From NCBI GenBank assembly GCA_009779755.1, contig WRDO01000003.1, positions 1-64,000 of the forward strand: DNA of 64,000 bases, read 5' to 3'. The position numbers and the translations under genes were made by a program. Of the stretch, positions 17,553 through 26,725 are shown piece by piece. The stretch is from Defluviitaleaceae bacterium (GTDB lineage Bacteria > Bacillota > Clostridia > Lachnospirales > WQUN01). The notes beneath the pieces were generated by a model. The model did not search any database. It had not been told where the DNA came from and was given only the letters and a program-made list of their open reading frames with translations. The stretch's first letter is position 1; each line of letters begins with the position of its first letter.

Positions 17553-19751
17553 ATGACGTTCGGCGTATTGTTTTATACCATCGACACCACCATACAATAT
17601 GAAATATGGCGCGGTATCGTCGACTACGCGGAAGAACATGATATCCATTTGATTTCCTATGTGATGGCTTCCAAACTGGCCCATACCGGCGGTATATCAT
17701 ACCATTTCGACACATGCTTCGATGCGATATGCAACAACAAATCTCTTGACGGCGTCATCTTCTTTTCCGGGTTCTTCGATCACCAAGCCAAGGTAAAAAA
17801 GACATTCTTGGAGTATGTATCGAAAATCCCGCGGGACATCCCCTGCGTTTCTATTTCCAATATCATACCCGGCTTCCCCGCGGTTATGTCGGACAATATC
17901 GGCGGCATCTACGGCGCGGTGGACCACCTCATACGCGTCCACGGTAAGCGGAAGATCGCCTTCATTACGGGGCCCGACGATAATCGGGAGGCCGAGGAAC
18001 GGTTCATCGGCTACAAAAAAGCCCTTGCGGACAACGGTATACCCTTCGACGACCGTTATGTGGTGAAGGGTGACTTTACGCCGGATGGCGGGCACAGAGC
18101 AGCCCTCGAGCTGTTGGATGAACGTAAGCTGCCCATGGACGCCGTCGCCGCCAGCGACGACGATTCCGCCATCAGTATGATGAACCTGCTTAGAAACCGT
18201 AATATTTTGGTACCCGCGGAAGTCGCGGTCACGGGCTTTGACGACGATAAAAGCTCAGCCACCTTTGTCCCCACCATCAGCACCGTCAAGCAGGATTTCC
18301 ATAAAATCGGGCAAGCCTGTACCCGCGTGTTGCATAAAAAGACCCAAGGCGAACCGGTGGAAGATATATCGTATATCCCATCGGTTTTCGTCTGCCGCCA
18401 ATCCTGCGGTTGCTTAGTGGAGGAAAGCGAGCACCGGGATATCAACCCCGACGCGGATGATTTGGCTTCCTTCCTAATGCAATGGCTGGTACCCCTGCTG
18501 GGTTCGGAAGCAAACGAGCAGGACGCCCGGGAATGGGTCACCGCCATGACGGACCGTATCAAGGAAAGCGTTTTCGATCGGAAAGCGTTCTTAAACATTT
18601 TGGATAAGGCGTTGATCCATTACGGTCACCAATCCGGCAATTATGAATTGTGGCACGAAGTATTGGATGTCTTTATGGTGGGCGCGCAACATTACAGCCA
18701 AGAGGTATCCTGCGTACCTACGGTCATTTCCACGTTGGTACATGCCGCTCCCTTGATCAACAAGATCTCAATCAACGAGGAACATGCACAAAAAAACAAA
18801 CGGAATGAGGTCCGCCTTGCTTTACGTCAGGTGGCCAGTTCGCTGGTGCTGATTTTCGATATCGATACGTTTGCGGACGAACTGTATCGCTTGCTGCCCG
18901 AATTCTCCATCGATATCGCGTTGGTGGGATTATATAAAGAACCCATCCCTTTCGGCACGGAAAACGCGAACCGTACGATTGACACGTTAATCGGCTTCGA
19001 TGGGGACAACCGATTTAACCTAAAGCAAAACAGCTGGAACCCAATCCGCTTCTCCGATTATTCCGCCATTGACGGCTTTGATTTTAACCGCAAGCTGCGC
19101 AAGCTGTTATTTTTCCCGCTGTTTTTCATGGATGAGGAATTGGGCGCCATCCTGCTCCCCTACGACCCGGAAATCTCCACCGAGGCATACGAAACCCTGC
19201 GCGTCAACATTGCCACCGCGTTAAAAGGCGCGGAGCTGTTGACAAAAATCCAAACCCTTTCCATCACGGACGAGCTTACCGGGCTCTTAAACCGCAGGGG
19301 CTTCTTCCAATATGTGTACGCGCGGATGGAGATGATCCGCCGCAATTCCGAATTGATGCCCGTGGTTATGTTCATGGATATGGACGGATTAAAGTTTATC
19401 AACGACAACTACGGCCATAAGGAAGGGGATAAAGCCATCGCAGCCTTCGCGCATATCCTCAAGGAAACCCTACGCAAGGAAGACATCATCGCACGCATGG
19501 GCGGCGACGAATTTATCGTATTCTCCTCGGTTAAAACAAAAGAAGCGACCGAACATGTGGAATCCCGTCTACGGGCTAAGCTGATCGAATACAACGATAC
19601 GCAACCTCATCCTTATACCCTTTCGTGCAGTATCGGCAGCGTGGTGCTGGAGGAAGCGACGAAGGAATGCTTTGAGACGGCGATCCTTAACGCCGACAGT
19701 GTATTGTATGAGGAAAAAATGGAGAAGAAGAAAAAAGGGCAATCGCGGTAA
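17553..19751 (+). CDS. LacI/PBP-like sensor fused to GGDEF diguanylate cyclase
   Basis: A 732-residue soluble protein. Residues 1-285 are a periplasmic-binding-protein-like sugar-sensor fold as found in LacI regulators (VAVTGFDDDKSS; IPCVSISN). No HTH or signal peptide is present, so it senses a cytoplasmic ligand. RQSCGCLVEE follows at about residue 285. A linker/GAF-like region spans 300-550. Residues 560-730 are a GGDEF domain with MDMDGLKFINDNYGHKEGD and an intact RMGGDEF (about 645-651). Predicted role: c-di-GMP synthesis controlled by a sugar-like ligand. An AGGGGGAG site precedes the ATG. Confidence 0.9.
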   Translation: MTFGVLFYTIDTTIQYEIWRGIVDYAEEHDIHLISYVMASKLAHTGGISYHFDTCFDAICNNKSLDGVIFFSGFFDHQAKVKKTFLEYVSKIPRDIPCVSISNIIPGFPAVMSDNIGGIYGAVDHLIRVHGKRKIAFITGPDDNREAEERFIGYKKALADNGIPFDDRYVVKGDFTPDGGHRAALELLDERKLPMDAVAASDDDSAISMMNLLRNRNILVPAEVAVTGFDDDKSSATFVPTISTVKQDFHKIGQACTRVLHKKTQGEPVEDISYIPSVFVCRQSCGCLVEESEHRDINPDADDLASFLMQWLVPLLGSEANEQDAREWVTAMTDRIKESVFDRKAFLNILDKALIHYGHQSGNYELWHEVLDVFMVGAQHYSQEVSCVPTVISTLVHAAPLINKISINEEHAQKNKRNEVRLALRQVASSLVLIFDIDTFADELYRLLPEFSIDIALVGLYKEPIPFGTENANRTIDTLIGFDGDNRFNLKQNSWNPIRFSDYSAIDGFDFNRKLRKLLFFPLFFMDEELGAILLPYDPEISTEAYETLRVNIATALKGAELLTKIQTLSITDELTGLLNRRGFFQYVYARMEMIRRNSELMPVVMFMDMDGLKFINDNYGHKEGDKAIAAFAHILKETLRKEDIIARMGGDEFIVFSSVKTKEATEHVESRLRAKLIEYNDTQPHPYTLSCSIGSVVLEEATKECFETAILNADSVLYEEKMEKKKKGQSR

Positions 19752-19830
19752 ATCCCCCCGCTCGCCGTATATATGCTGTAAAAAACGAAAGATTAATACA
19801 TAATATTTTAAATCGAGTTTTCCATTGAAT

Positions 19831-19877
19831 CCCCCGTGTATTGTATTATCATGGATAAAACATACGCGGGGGTTTTT
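19831..19877 (+). terminator. Hairpin with T tract that sequesters the SDR ribosome site
   Basis: CCCCCGTGTAT (19831-19841) pairs with ATACGCGGGGG (19862-19872) through one G-T wobble. The stem is followed by TTTTT and then immediately by the SDR ATG. It can act as the terminator of the preceding GGDEF gene. The right arm GGGGG is also the only ribosome-site-like sequence for the SDR, so it may be a regulatory attenuator. Confidence 0.55.
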
Positions 19878-20690
19878 ATGCATAAAACGGTCAATCCTTC
19901 AACCATCCGCTTGGACGGGCGGAAAATCCTGATCACGGGCGTTTCGCGCCCGATGGGTATCGGGGCGACGCTGGCGCGGCGGTTCGCCGAAGCGGGTGCG
20001 GTTGTGGCGGTGCATGGTTTTTCCGATTACGATTTATCCGTGGGGAATGCCTTGACTTCCATGGAAAACGGTACGGAGATATTGGTTGAACAATATCGTG
20101 ACGCGGGGTTGGATGTCATTGCGTTGACTTCGTCGGATTTATCAAAGCACGGAACTGCCGAAGCAGTCGTGCGGGAAGCAATCGGTAAACTGGGTACGCT
20201 CGACGGCTTGGTGCTTAACCATTGCTACGGTACCGCCGTGCCGCTCGGGCAATGGACGGAGGAGGATATCGACCCGCATTTGACGGTCAATATCCGCGCG
20301 TCCATGATGATGATACAAGCCTTCGCCGCGCAAGCGGATACTACGAGGGATAATGCGATTACGCTGTTCACCAGCGGGCAGCACCTATCTCCCATGATCA
20401 ACGAAATCGCCTATTGCGTGGCCAAGGAAGCAATTATCTGCATCAGCCGCCAATCGGCGTACGCGCTGGGGGACAAGGGCATACGGGTTAATTGCGTCAA
20501 CCCGGGTGCGAATGATACAGGTTATTGCTTCGGTGAGGTGCACAAAGCCGTCGCCGACAAGCACCCTTCGGGGCGCTGGGGTACGCCGGAGGATACCGCT
20601 GAGCTGCTTCTCTTCCTGCACAGCGGCCATGCGAAATGGATCACCGGGCAACTCATCGCCAGTGATGGGGGATTTAAGTATGGTTGGTAA
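19878..20690 (+). CDS. Short-chain dehydrogenase/reductase
   Basis: A 270-residue classical SDR. The cofactor motif is a variant (ITGVSRPMGIGATLA, a TGxxxxxGIG pattern). An LVLNHCYG strand replaces the usual NNAG. The catalytic Ser is likely in LFTSGQHLSPM, and the YCVAK motif (Tyr-x-x-x-Lys) is present. The C-terminal LLLFLHSGHAKWITGQLIASDGGF is typical. Substrate is unknown. The start at 19878 gives the expected short N-terminal lead; upstream GTG and ATG codons fall inside the hairpin. Confidence 0.85.
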   Translation: MHKTVNPSTIRLDGRKILITGVSRPMGIGATLARRFAEAGAVVAVHGFSDYDLSVGNALTSMENGTEILVEQYRDAGLDVIALTSSDLSKHGTAEAVVREAIGKLGTLDGLVLNHCYGTAVPLGQWTEEDIDPHLTVNIRASMMMIQAFAAQADTTRDNAITLFTSGQHLSPMINEIAYCVAKEAIICISRQSAYALGDKGIRVNCVNPGANDTGYCFGEVHKAVADKHPSGRWGTPEDTAELLLFLHSGHAKWITGQLIASDGGFKYGW

Positions 20691-20731
20691 ACAAACGGAT
20701 TTAAATAAATGCAAAACAGAAGGAGACAAAA

Positions 20732-21307
20732 ATGGAAAAGAATGAACGTTATTGGACGGTACTCATCATCGGAGGCGGCTCCGGTACGGGTAAATCGACG
20801 CTGGCTTATGCACTGGCGGTATATTACGGCGGCGTCAACGTGATGGAGTTCGACGATATTTCGCAAGCCGTCATGGCATATATTACGCCGGAAACGCATC
20901 CCGTTATATTCGAAGGCAAAAACGCGAACTGGCAATCGCTCGGTGTGGAGGGCAATAAAAATTGGCTGATCAACGTAAGCAAAGCCTACGCGCCCGCGCT
21001 TAAGGCCGTGGTAGAAAGGCACGTCGAGGATAATGTACCCATCATCATCGAAGGGGATTTCATCGACCCGGAAATTGCGGCGACGTTTGGTGACCGCGTA
21101 AAGACCCTTTTCGTCATGGAGTCGGACGAAGAACAGTTGATTAAGAATTTCCAGTCCCGCGAAGGCGGTGACCCGCAAACCCTCCGCGCACAAATCAGCG
21201 TCGCCCACGGTAATTGGATCAAACAGGAATGCATAAAAAACGGCCTCGCTTTCATGGAAGTGAGACCGTGGGAGGATTCATTAAAAAGGGCCGTGGAATT
21301 GATTTAA
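20732..21307 (+). CDS. P-loop kinase-like protein
   Basis: A 191-residue protein with an N-terminal Walker A GGGSGTGKST (about residues 15-24), an EFDDIS Walker-B-like segment and IIIEGDFIDPE, resembling small-molecule or 2-phosphoglycerate-kinase-like P-loop kinases. I do not recognise the exact family or substrate. GGAGA lies 8 bases before the ATG. It is 41 bases after the SDR gene and may be co-transcribed. Its stop overlaps the topA stop on the opposite strand. Confidence 0.7.
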   Translation: MEKNERYWTVLIIGGGSGTGKSTLAYALAVYYGGVNVMEFDDISQAVMAYITPETHPVIFEGKNANWQSLGVEGNKNWLINVSKAYAPALKAVVERHVEDNVPIIIEGDFIDPEIAATFGDRVKTLFVMESDEEQLIKNFQSREGGDPQTLRAQISVAHGNWIKQECIKNGLAFMEVRPWEDSLKRAVELI

Positions 21308-23367
21308 TCTTCCGTTTCGGGTGCGTCCTTGGTAAACTTGCACGCATTACACGCAACGACGCGTTTCTTACGCCCTTTAATCATCAGATATCCGCCGCAT
21401 TCGGGGCATTTTTCCCCGGTGGGCAGGTTCCAAGAAATAAATTCGCAATCGGGGTACGCATCGCAACCGTAATAGATGCGGCCCTTTTTTGATTTCTTGA
21501 TAACGACCTTGCCGTCGCATAAAGGACACGCCACGCCCGCTTCTTCCAAGATGGGTTTGGCGTTGCGGCAATCGGGGAAACCCGGGCACGCGAGGAACTT
21601 GCCGAAACGGCCGAATTTGATAACCATCATGCGGCCGCAATTTTCGCATGGGGTGTCCGTTTCCTCGTCCTTGACTTCGATCTCGCCGATCTGTTCTTCG
21701 GCGGCGGATATTTTTTGGGCAAACGAAGGGTAAAAAAACCGCAGGATATCCTTCCATCCCAATTCCCCCAGTTCCACACGGTCGAGATCGTCCTCCATAC
21801 GCGCGGTAAACTCGGTGTCCACGATATCCTCGAAGTAATCCGTCATGATTTCGTTTACGATTTCGCCGAGCTCGGTGGGGTAAAGGGCTTTATTTTCCTT
21901 GATTACGTAACCGCGCGCCAAGAGCGTCATGATCGTCTGCGCGAACGTACCCGGCCGACCGATACCCAAATCCTCCATCGTGCGTACCATACTGCCTTCG
22001 GAATAACGCGGGGACGGCTGCGTAAAGTGCTGTGCCGGGAGGAAATCCGTAACCTTTACCGTTTCCCCTTCTTTTAGGGGGGGGATTTTAACGTCCTTTT
22101 CCGCGTCTTCGTTTTTTGAATAGACGGCGAGATAACCGTCGAACTTAAGCAACGACCCGCTCGCGCGCCATACGGTTTTATTCGCTTCCAATTTGACGGT
22201 CAACGTATCGTATACCGCTGCAGCCATTTGACTGCCGATAAAACGTTCCCATATGAGTTTATACAATTTATATTGTTCGCCCGAAAGGGATGCTTTGAGC
22301 GCGTCGGGTGTGCGTTCCGCGCCTGTGGGGCGAATAGCCTCGTGCGCGTCCTGCGTACGTCCGCGTGATTTATATTCGGGGCGTGCGGAAGGGAGGTACG
22401 TCTTACCGTATTTTGATTCGATATAATCGGTCGCGTCGGTATAGGCATCATCGGAAATGCGCGGCGAGTCGGTACGGATATATGTGACCAAACCAACCGC
22501 ACCCTCACCCGCCACGTCCACGCCTTCGTATAATTGCTGCGCGATACGCATCGTGCGCGACGGCGCATATGAAAACAGCCGCGACGCTTCCTGCTGTAAT
22601 GTACTGGTGGTAAACGGCGCGGGTGGTTTGCGTGTACGCGTGCCCTGCTTAACCTCGCGCACGGTGAAGTCATGCTTCCCTGTTTTTTTGAGGATCGTTT
22701 GCACATCGGCTTCGGTTTTTAATTCGAACTTGTCATTGTCGGAAGCGTTGTAGCGGGCAATAAAAGAACCCTTTGCCATCTTGGCTTCAAGGGTCCAATA
22801 TTCCTCGGGAACAAAAAGCTCGATTTCCTCTTCCCGTTCGCATATCAATTTTAATACGACGGACTGCACGCGGCCCGCGCTTAAGCCCTTTCGCACCTTC
22901 TTCCAGAGCAACGGGCTGATGCGGTAACCCACGACACGGTCCAAGACGCGGCGCGCTTGTTGTGCGTCCACCAAGTCCATATCGATGGCGCGGGCTTCCT
23001 TTAATGATTTTTTGACGGCGTTTTTTGTGATTTCGTTGAACGTGATGCGCTCCGTGTTTTTTTCATCCAACTTAAGCGCGTGCATGAGGTGCCAACTGAT
23101 GGCTTCGCCTTCGCGGTCAGGGTCAGTGGCGAGGTAGATTTTTTTGGCGGATTTCGCTAATTTACGGAGATTTGCCAATATATCCCCTTTCCCGCGAATC
23201 GTGATGTATTTCGGTTCGAAGTCGCTTTCCACATCCACACCCAATTGGCTTTTGGGTAAATCGCGTACGTGGCCGACGCAGGCTTCGATCTTGTAATTGG
23301 GGCCGAGGATTTTCTTAATCGTTTTCGCTTTCGACGGTGATTCGAGGATTACGAGATTCTTGATCAT
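21304..23367 (-). CDS. topA: DNA topoisomerase I
   Basis: A 687-residue type IA topoisomerase. The Toprim domain begins NLVILESPSKAKTI and contains ATDPDREGEAISWH. The active-site tyrosine lies in VTYIRTDSPRISD (about residue 300). Three C-terminal zinc ribbons are visible: CENCGR...CPGFPDC, CPLCDG...CDAYPDC and CPECGG...CNAC. The enzyme relaxes negative supercoils. It lies 28 bases downstream of dprA on the same strand, the common Firmicutes dprA-topA arrangement. Length and motifs are normal. Confidence 0.97.
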   Translation of the reverse strand: MIKNLVILESPSKAKTIKKILGPNYKIEACVGHVRDLPKSQLGVDVESDFEPKYITIRGKGDILANLRKLAKSAKKIYLATDPDREGEAISWHLMHALKLDEKNTERITFNEITKNAVKKSLKEARAIDMDLVDAQQARRVLDRVVGYRISPLLWKKVRKGLSAGRVQSVVLKLICEREEEIELFVPEEYWTLEAKMAKGSFIARYNASDNDKFELKTEADVQTILKKTGKHDFTVREVKQGTRTRKPPAPFTTSTLQQEASRLFSYAPSRTMRIAQQLYEGVDVAGEGAVGLVTYIRTDSPRISDDAYTDATDYIESKYGKTYLPSARPEYKSRGRTQDAHEAIRPTGAERTPDALKASLSGEQYKLYKLIWERFIGSQMAAAVYDTLTVKLEANKTVWRASGSLLKFDGYLAVYSKNEDAEKDVKIPPLKEGETVKVTDFLPAQHFTQPSPRYSEGSMVRTMEDLGIGRPGTFAQTIMTLLARGYVIKENKALYPTELGEIVNEIMTDYFEDIVDTEFTARMEDDLDRVELGELGWKDILRFFYPSFAQKISAAEEQIGEIEVKDEETDTPCENCGRMMVIKFGRFGKFLACPGFPDCRNAKPILEEAGVACPLCDGKVVIKKSKKGRIYYGCDAYPDCEFISWNLPTGEKCPECGGYLMIKGRKKRVVACNACKFTKDAPETED

Positions 23368-23395
23368 GTTCCGATTCGCCTCACATGGTTATGGT

Positions 23396-24484
23396 TTAGG
23401 ATTTCATATACCTTGCGCCCGGGAGTTTTTTAATGAGCTTTTTTAACTCCAGCGCGATACAGATCAAATGGGCTTGGTTTGCGGGTAAACCCGTTCGCTC
23501 AAGTATCGTATCAAAATGCAACATTTCCGAATGCACGACATCATACACGCGTTTTTCGTCGGGCGCAAGGACGACTTTAACGTCAAGCGGTGTTTCGGGT
23601 TCGGTTTCCCCCGATATCCCCAACGCGAAAAGCACGTCGGTATAATCGATAACGGGGAAGGCGCCGTCGCGTATCAAGCGGTTTGTCCCTTCGCTTAGTT
23701 TGCTGGAGATATTGCCGGGGACGGCGAGCACTTCGCGCCCTTGGTCGTGCGCGGTGTCCACGGTGATAAGCGTGCCGCTCTTGCGCCCCGCCTCAGCCAC
23801 CACCACCGCGTGCGAAAGCCCGCTGATAATACGGTTGCGCGCGGGGAAGAAGGCCTTGTGCGGTTGCGTACCCGGCGGGTATTCGGACAATACGCAGCCG
23901 TTTTCGATGATTTTTATCCGCAAGGCATGTGCTTCGTTCGGGTAACAAACATCAACCCCGCATCCCAGTACGGCGATCGTTTTCCCGCCGCTTTCGAGCG
24001 CGCCCTTATGCGCCATCGAATCCACGCCGCGCGCCATGCCGGAAACGATGACGATACCCCTTTGCGCCAATGGGGCGGCCAACTTCCTTGCCGCCATCAA
24101 GCCGTATTCGGAGCATCTGCGCGAACCGATGATACTTACTTTATGCAAATCGTCGGGCGGTAATTCACCTATGTAAAAAATACCGATCGGCGGGTCGGGT
24201 ATGGCCGCCAGCATAACCGGAAAAGCCTCATGCTCGCGGGATATGTAGACAATCCGCTCCGATTCCAATCCGCGGAGCAAATCCTCGATGGCGGAAAGGT
24301 TGCGGTTACGGGTGAGGGTGTTAAATGCGATGGGGGTAAGGCCGCCGACCGCACGCAATTCATCGTGCGGGGCCGTGAACAGTGCCTTGGCGGTCTTAAA
24401 TCGTGAGAGCAGTTCGTTGAGTTTGCGCGAGCCTAATTGCGCGACCAAGGATGACAACCATAACATGTAGATTTCGCCGTGCAT
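23396..24484 (-). CDS. dprA: DNA-processing protein DprA
   Basis: A 362-residue single-strand DNA-binding RecA loader used in natural transformation. The Rossmann core shows VSIIGSRRCSEYG, SGMARGVDSMAHKGAL and LGCGVDVCYPNEA. FFPARNRIISGLSHAVVVAEA and the GTLITVDTAHDQGREVLAVPG stretch (in part) complete the DprA signature. A C-terminal winged-helix segment follows. GGAGG lies 4 bases before the ATG. A good promoter is upstream. Confidence 0.95.
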   Translation of the reverse strand: MHGEIYMLWLSSLVAQLGSRKLNELLSRFKTAKALFTAPHDELRAVGGLTPIAFNTLTRNRNLSAIEDLLRGLESERIVYISREHEAFPVMLAAIPDPPIGIFYIGELPPDDLHKVSIIGSRRCSEYGLMAARKLAAPLAQRGIVIVSGMARGVDSMAHKGALESGGKTIAVLGCGVDVCYPNEAHALRIKIIENGCVLSEYPPGTQPHKAFFPARNRIISGLSHAVVVAEAGRKSGTLITVDTAHDQGREVLAVPGNISSKLSEGTNRLIRDGAFPVIDYTDVLFALGISGETEPETPLDVKVVLAPDEKRVYDVVHSEMLHFDTILERTGLPANQAHLICIALELKKLIKKLPGARYMKS

Positions 24485-24551
24485 AAATCCTCCTGCGGTA
24501 ATTGCCGTAATAATGTTTTCGTCCGTTTCTCTGCATTAATTGCTGCGTGAT

Positions 24552-24581
24552 ATAATACAATCAAACAGTCGTTTCGGTCAA
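24552..24581 (-). promoter_or_regulatory. Sigma-A promoter of dprA-topA
   Basis: On the minus strand TTGACC (24581-24576) and TATTAT (24557-24552) are 18 bases apart, each matching consensus 5 of 6. They lie about 70 bases before the dprA ATG. The overlapping plus-strand TATAAT at 24551-24556 could contribute to the divergent small membrane-protein gene. Confidence 0.6.
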
Positions 24582-24676
24582 AGTGATTGATAACGGCCCT
24601 TTTGCTCCATAAAATAATCATTTTTCCCGCGTTGCTTCATATACATTACGGTAACGGATGTATAGGGAGGCACGCG

Positions 24677-24898
24677 ATGGGTGATATATTTCGTTTGTTT
24701 TGGTGGCTGACGGTTATCGCCATCATCATGATGGCGGCCGACTACGTGCTGTTTACCTGCTTCGAAAAAGAAAAAGCCGAACGTATCGTTAAATTTTTTT
24801 TGGTCGGGGGGGCGTTGACGGGGTTCTTCGTTTTGTTCCAATTCATCAACGAACATTTGCTGGGCGAAATCATGGTATTCTACGAAACGTTTTTCTAA
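24677..24898 (+). CDS. Small two-helix membrane protein
   Basis: A 73-residue protein with two hydrophobic segments (WWLTVIAIIMMAADYVLF and IVKFFLVGGALTGFFVLFQF) separated by a charged loop (CFEKEKAER). No family is recognised. GGGAGG lies 7 bases before the ATG, which supports translation. It precedes argS by 50 bases and may share its transcript. Function is unknown. Confidence 0.65.
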   Translation: MGDIFRLFWWLTVIAIIMMAADYVLFTCFEKEKAERIVKFFLVGGALTGFFVLFQFINEHLLGEIMVFYETFF

Positions 24899-24948
24899 CT
24901 TGTGATATACTGATGAAAAACGGCGTATCACGCACAGGAGTGTTCCCT

Positions 24949-26658
24949 TTGAATTACAGGCAAGCTCTTTCGCATCTCCTTTCCCCCTTCACGCAATTAC
25001 CCGAAGCCGAAATCATTTCCGTCATCGAATCCCCCCCTGACCCCACGATGGGTCATTTTGCGTTTCCCTGTTTCCGATTGGCGAAAACGTTAAAGAAAGC
25101 CCCGCCCATCATCGCACAGGAAATCGTCGCCCAAACCATGGACAAGCCCCTGCCGGAATGGTTGGAAAAAACCGTAGCCAACGGCCCTTACGTCAACTTC
25201 TTCCTCGACCCAACCGTTTTCGCCCGAAATACGCTGGAGGCGATCCGCCAAGCGGGCGATCGGTACGGCGCGTCCGACGAGGGCGCGGGCAAAAAAATAT
25301 TGGTGGAATATTCCTCCCCCAATATAGCCAAGCACTTTAATCCCGGCCATTTCGCCAATACGATGATCGGCAAAGCCTTGGACAATATTTTCCGTTATTT
25401 GGGGTATGACGTAACGAGCATTAACCATTTGGGCGATTTCGGCACACAGTTCGGCAAGTTGATCACTGCCTACCAATTGTGGGGCAGCCGCGAGGAAATC
25501 GAAGAAACGGAAATCGACGGCTTGGTACGGATATATGTAAAGTTCCACGAAGAAGCGGAAAAAGACCCTTCGCTCAATGATACCGCCCGCGCATGGGTGG
25601 TGAAGATACAAAACGGCAACGACGAAGCCGAGGCGTTGTGGCGTTGGTTCGTGGATATCAGTATGCGGTCGTTTAACCGTCTGTACGAGCGGCTGGGTGT
25701 CCGTTTCGATTTGATCCGCGGCGAAAGCTATTACACGGACAAAATGCCCGCGGTCGTGGAAACCATCCGCGAAAAAGGCTTGCTGATCGAATCCGACGGC
25801 GCGCAAATCGTAGACCTCGAAGCCTACGGGATGCCCCCGTGCCTGATCTTGCGCTCGGACGGCGGTACGCTGTACCCCACGCGCGACATCGCCGCCGCCA
25901 TCGACCGTTACGAAACGTTCAGATTCGATAAAAGCATCTACGTCACCGCCACCGAACAGATACTCCACTTCGCCCAATGGATAAAAGTGGTGGAGCTGAT
26001 GGGTTACCCGTGGGCGAAGGATATCATGCACGTTACCTACGGCATGTATCTCTTCGAAAGCGGGCGTATGTCCACCCGCAAGGGCGACGTGCTTAACGTG
26101 GAGGTTTTGTTAAACGAAGCCGTCGCCAAAACCCGCGCCATCATAGAGGAAAAGAACCCCAACCTCGCCAATAAAGAAACCGTTGCCGAACAGGTAGGCG
26201 TGGGCGCGATGATATTTAACCGCCTGTATAACGGCCGTATCAAGGATACGATGTTTAATTTGCAACAAATGCTCAACTTCGAAGGCGAAACGGGCCCGTA
26301 TGTGCAATATACCCACGCACGTACGTGCAGCGTGTTGGAAAAGGCGAAAACGGGCAACCTATCCGATGCGGCTCTTCAATACCGGCATATATCCCAACCC
26401 GAAGCCTTCGATGTATTACGCTTGCTTTGCGATTATCCCGCCGTTATCAAAGACGCCGCCGAAAAATATGAACCCTTCCTTATACCCCGCCACTTGGTGG
26501 CGTTGGCGCAGGCATTTAATACTTTCTATCAAAAGAACATCATCCTTACGGACGATGCGGACATAAGGTGTGCGCGTTTGGCTTTAACAAAGGCCGTGCA
26601 GACCATCCTGAGCGGCGGGCTCGCGTTGTTGGGGATCGCCGCCCCACGCGCGATGTAA
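24949..26658 (+). CDS. argS: Arginine-tRNA ligase with atypical HIGH motif
   Basis: A 569-residue class I synthetase. It has the ArgRS N-terminal add-1 domain, the catalytic core (SSPNIAKHFNPGHF, then HLGDFGTQFGKL), GRMSTRKGD replacing KMSKS as in many ArgRSs, and a DALR anticodon domain ending LLGIAAPRAM. The HIGH tetrad is NPGH, a departure from the usual H-x-G-H that keeps the last two residues. TTG at 24949 has AGGAG 8 bases upstream and is preferred over ATG 24913, which lacks a ribosome site. Confidence 0.93.
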   Translation: MNYRQALSHLLSPFTQLPEAEIISVIESPPDPTMGHFAFPCFRLAKTLKKAPPIIAQEIVAQTMDKPLPEWLEKTVANGPYVNFFLDPTVFARNTLEAIRQAGDRYGASDEGAGKKILVEYSSPNIAKHFNPGHFANTMIGKALDNIFRYLGYDVTSINHLGDFGTQFGKLITAYQLWGSREEIEETEIDGLVRIYVKFHEEAEKDPSLNDTARAWVVKIQNGNDEAEALWRWFVDISMRSFNRLYERLGVRFDLIRGESYYTDKMPAVVETIREKGLLIESDGAQIVDLEAYGMPPCLILRSDGGTLYPTRDIAAAIDRYETFRFDKSIYVTATEQILHFAQWIKVVELMGYPWAKDIMHVTYGMYLFESGRMSTRKGDVLNVEVLLNEAVAKTRAIIEEKNPNLANKETVAEQVGVGAMIFNRLYNGRIKDTMFNLQQMLNFEGETGPYVQYTHARTCSVLEKAKTGNLSDAALQYRHISQPEAFDVLRLLCDYPAVIKDAAEKYEPFLIPRHLVALAQAFNTFYQKNIILTDDADIRCARLALTKAVQTILSGGLALLGIAAPRAM

Positions 26659-26725
26659 TCGCCGTTGTTTTAAACTTTTGGTGCATGGGAGCGTATATCT
26701 TTTCAAACGAAAGGGAGTGAAATCC

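Noticed and set aside
24899..24948. T-box leader for argS
   Set aside because: The interval is about 50 bases, with no T-box sequence or terminator.
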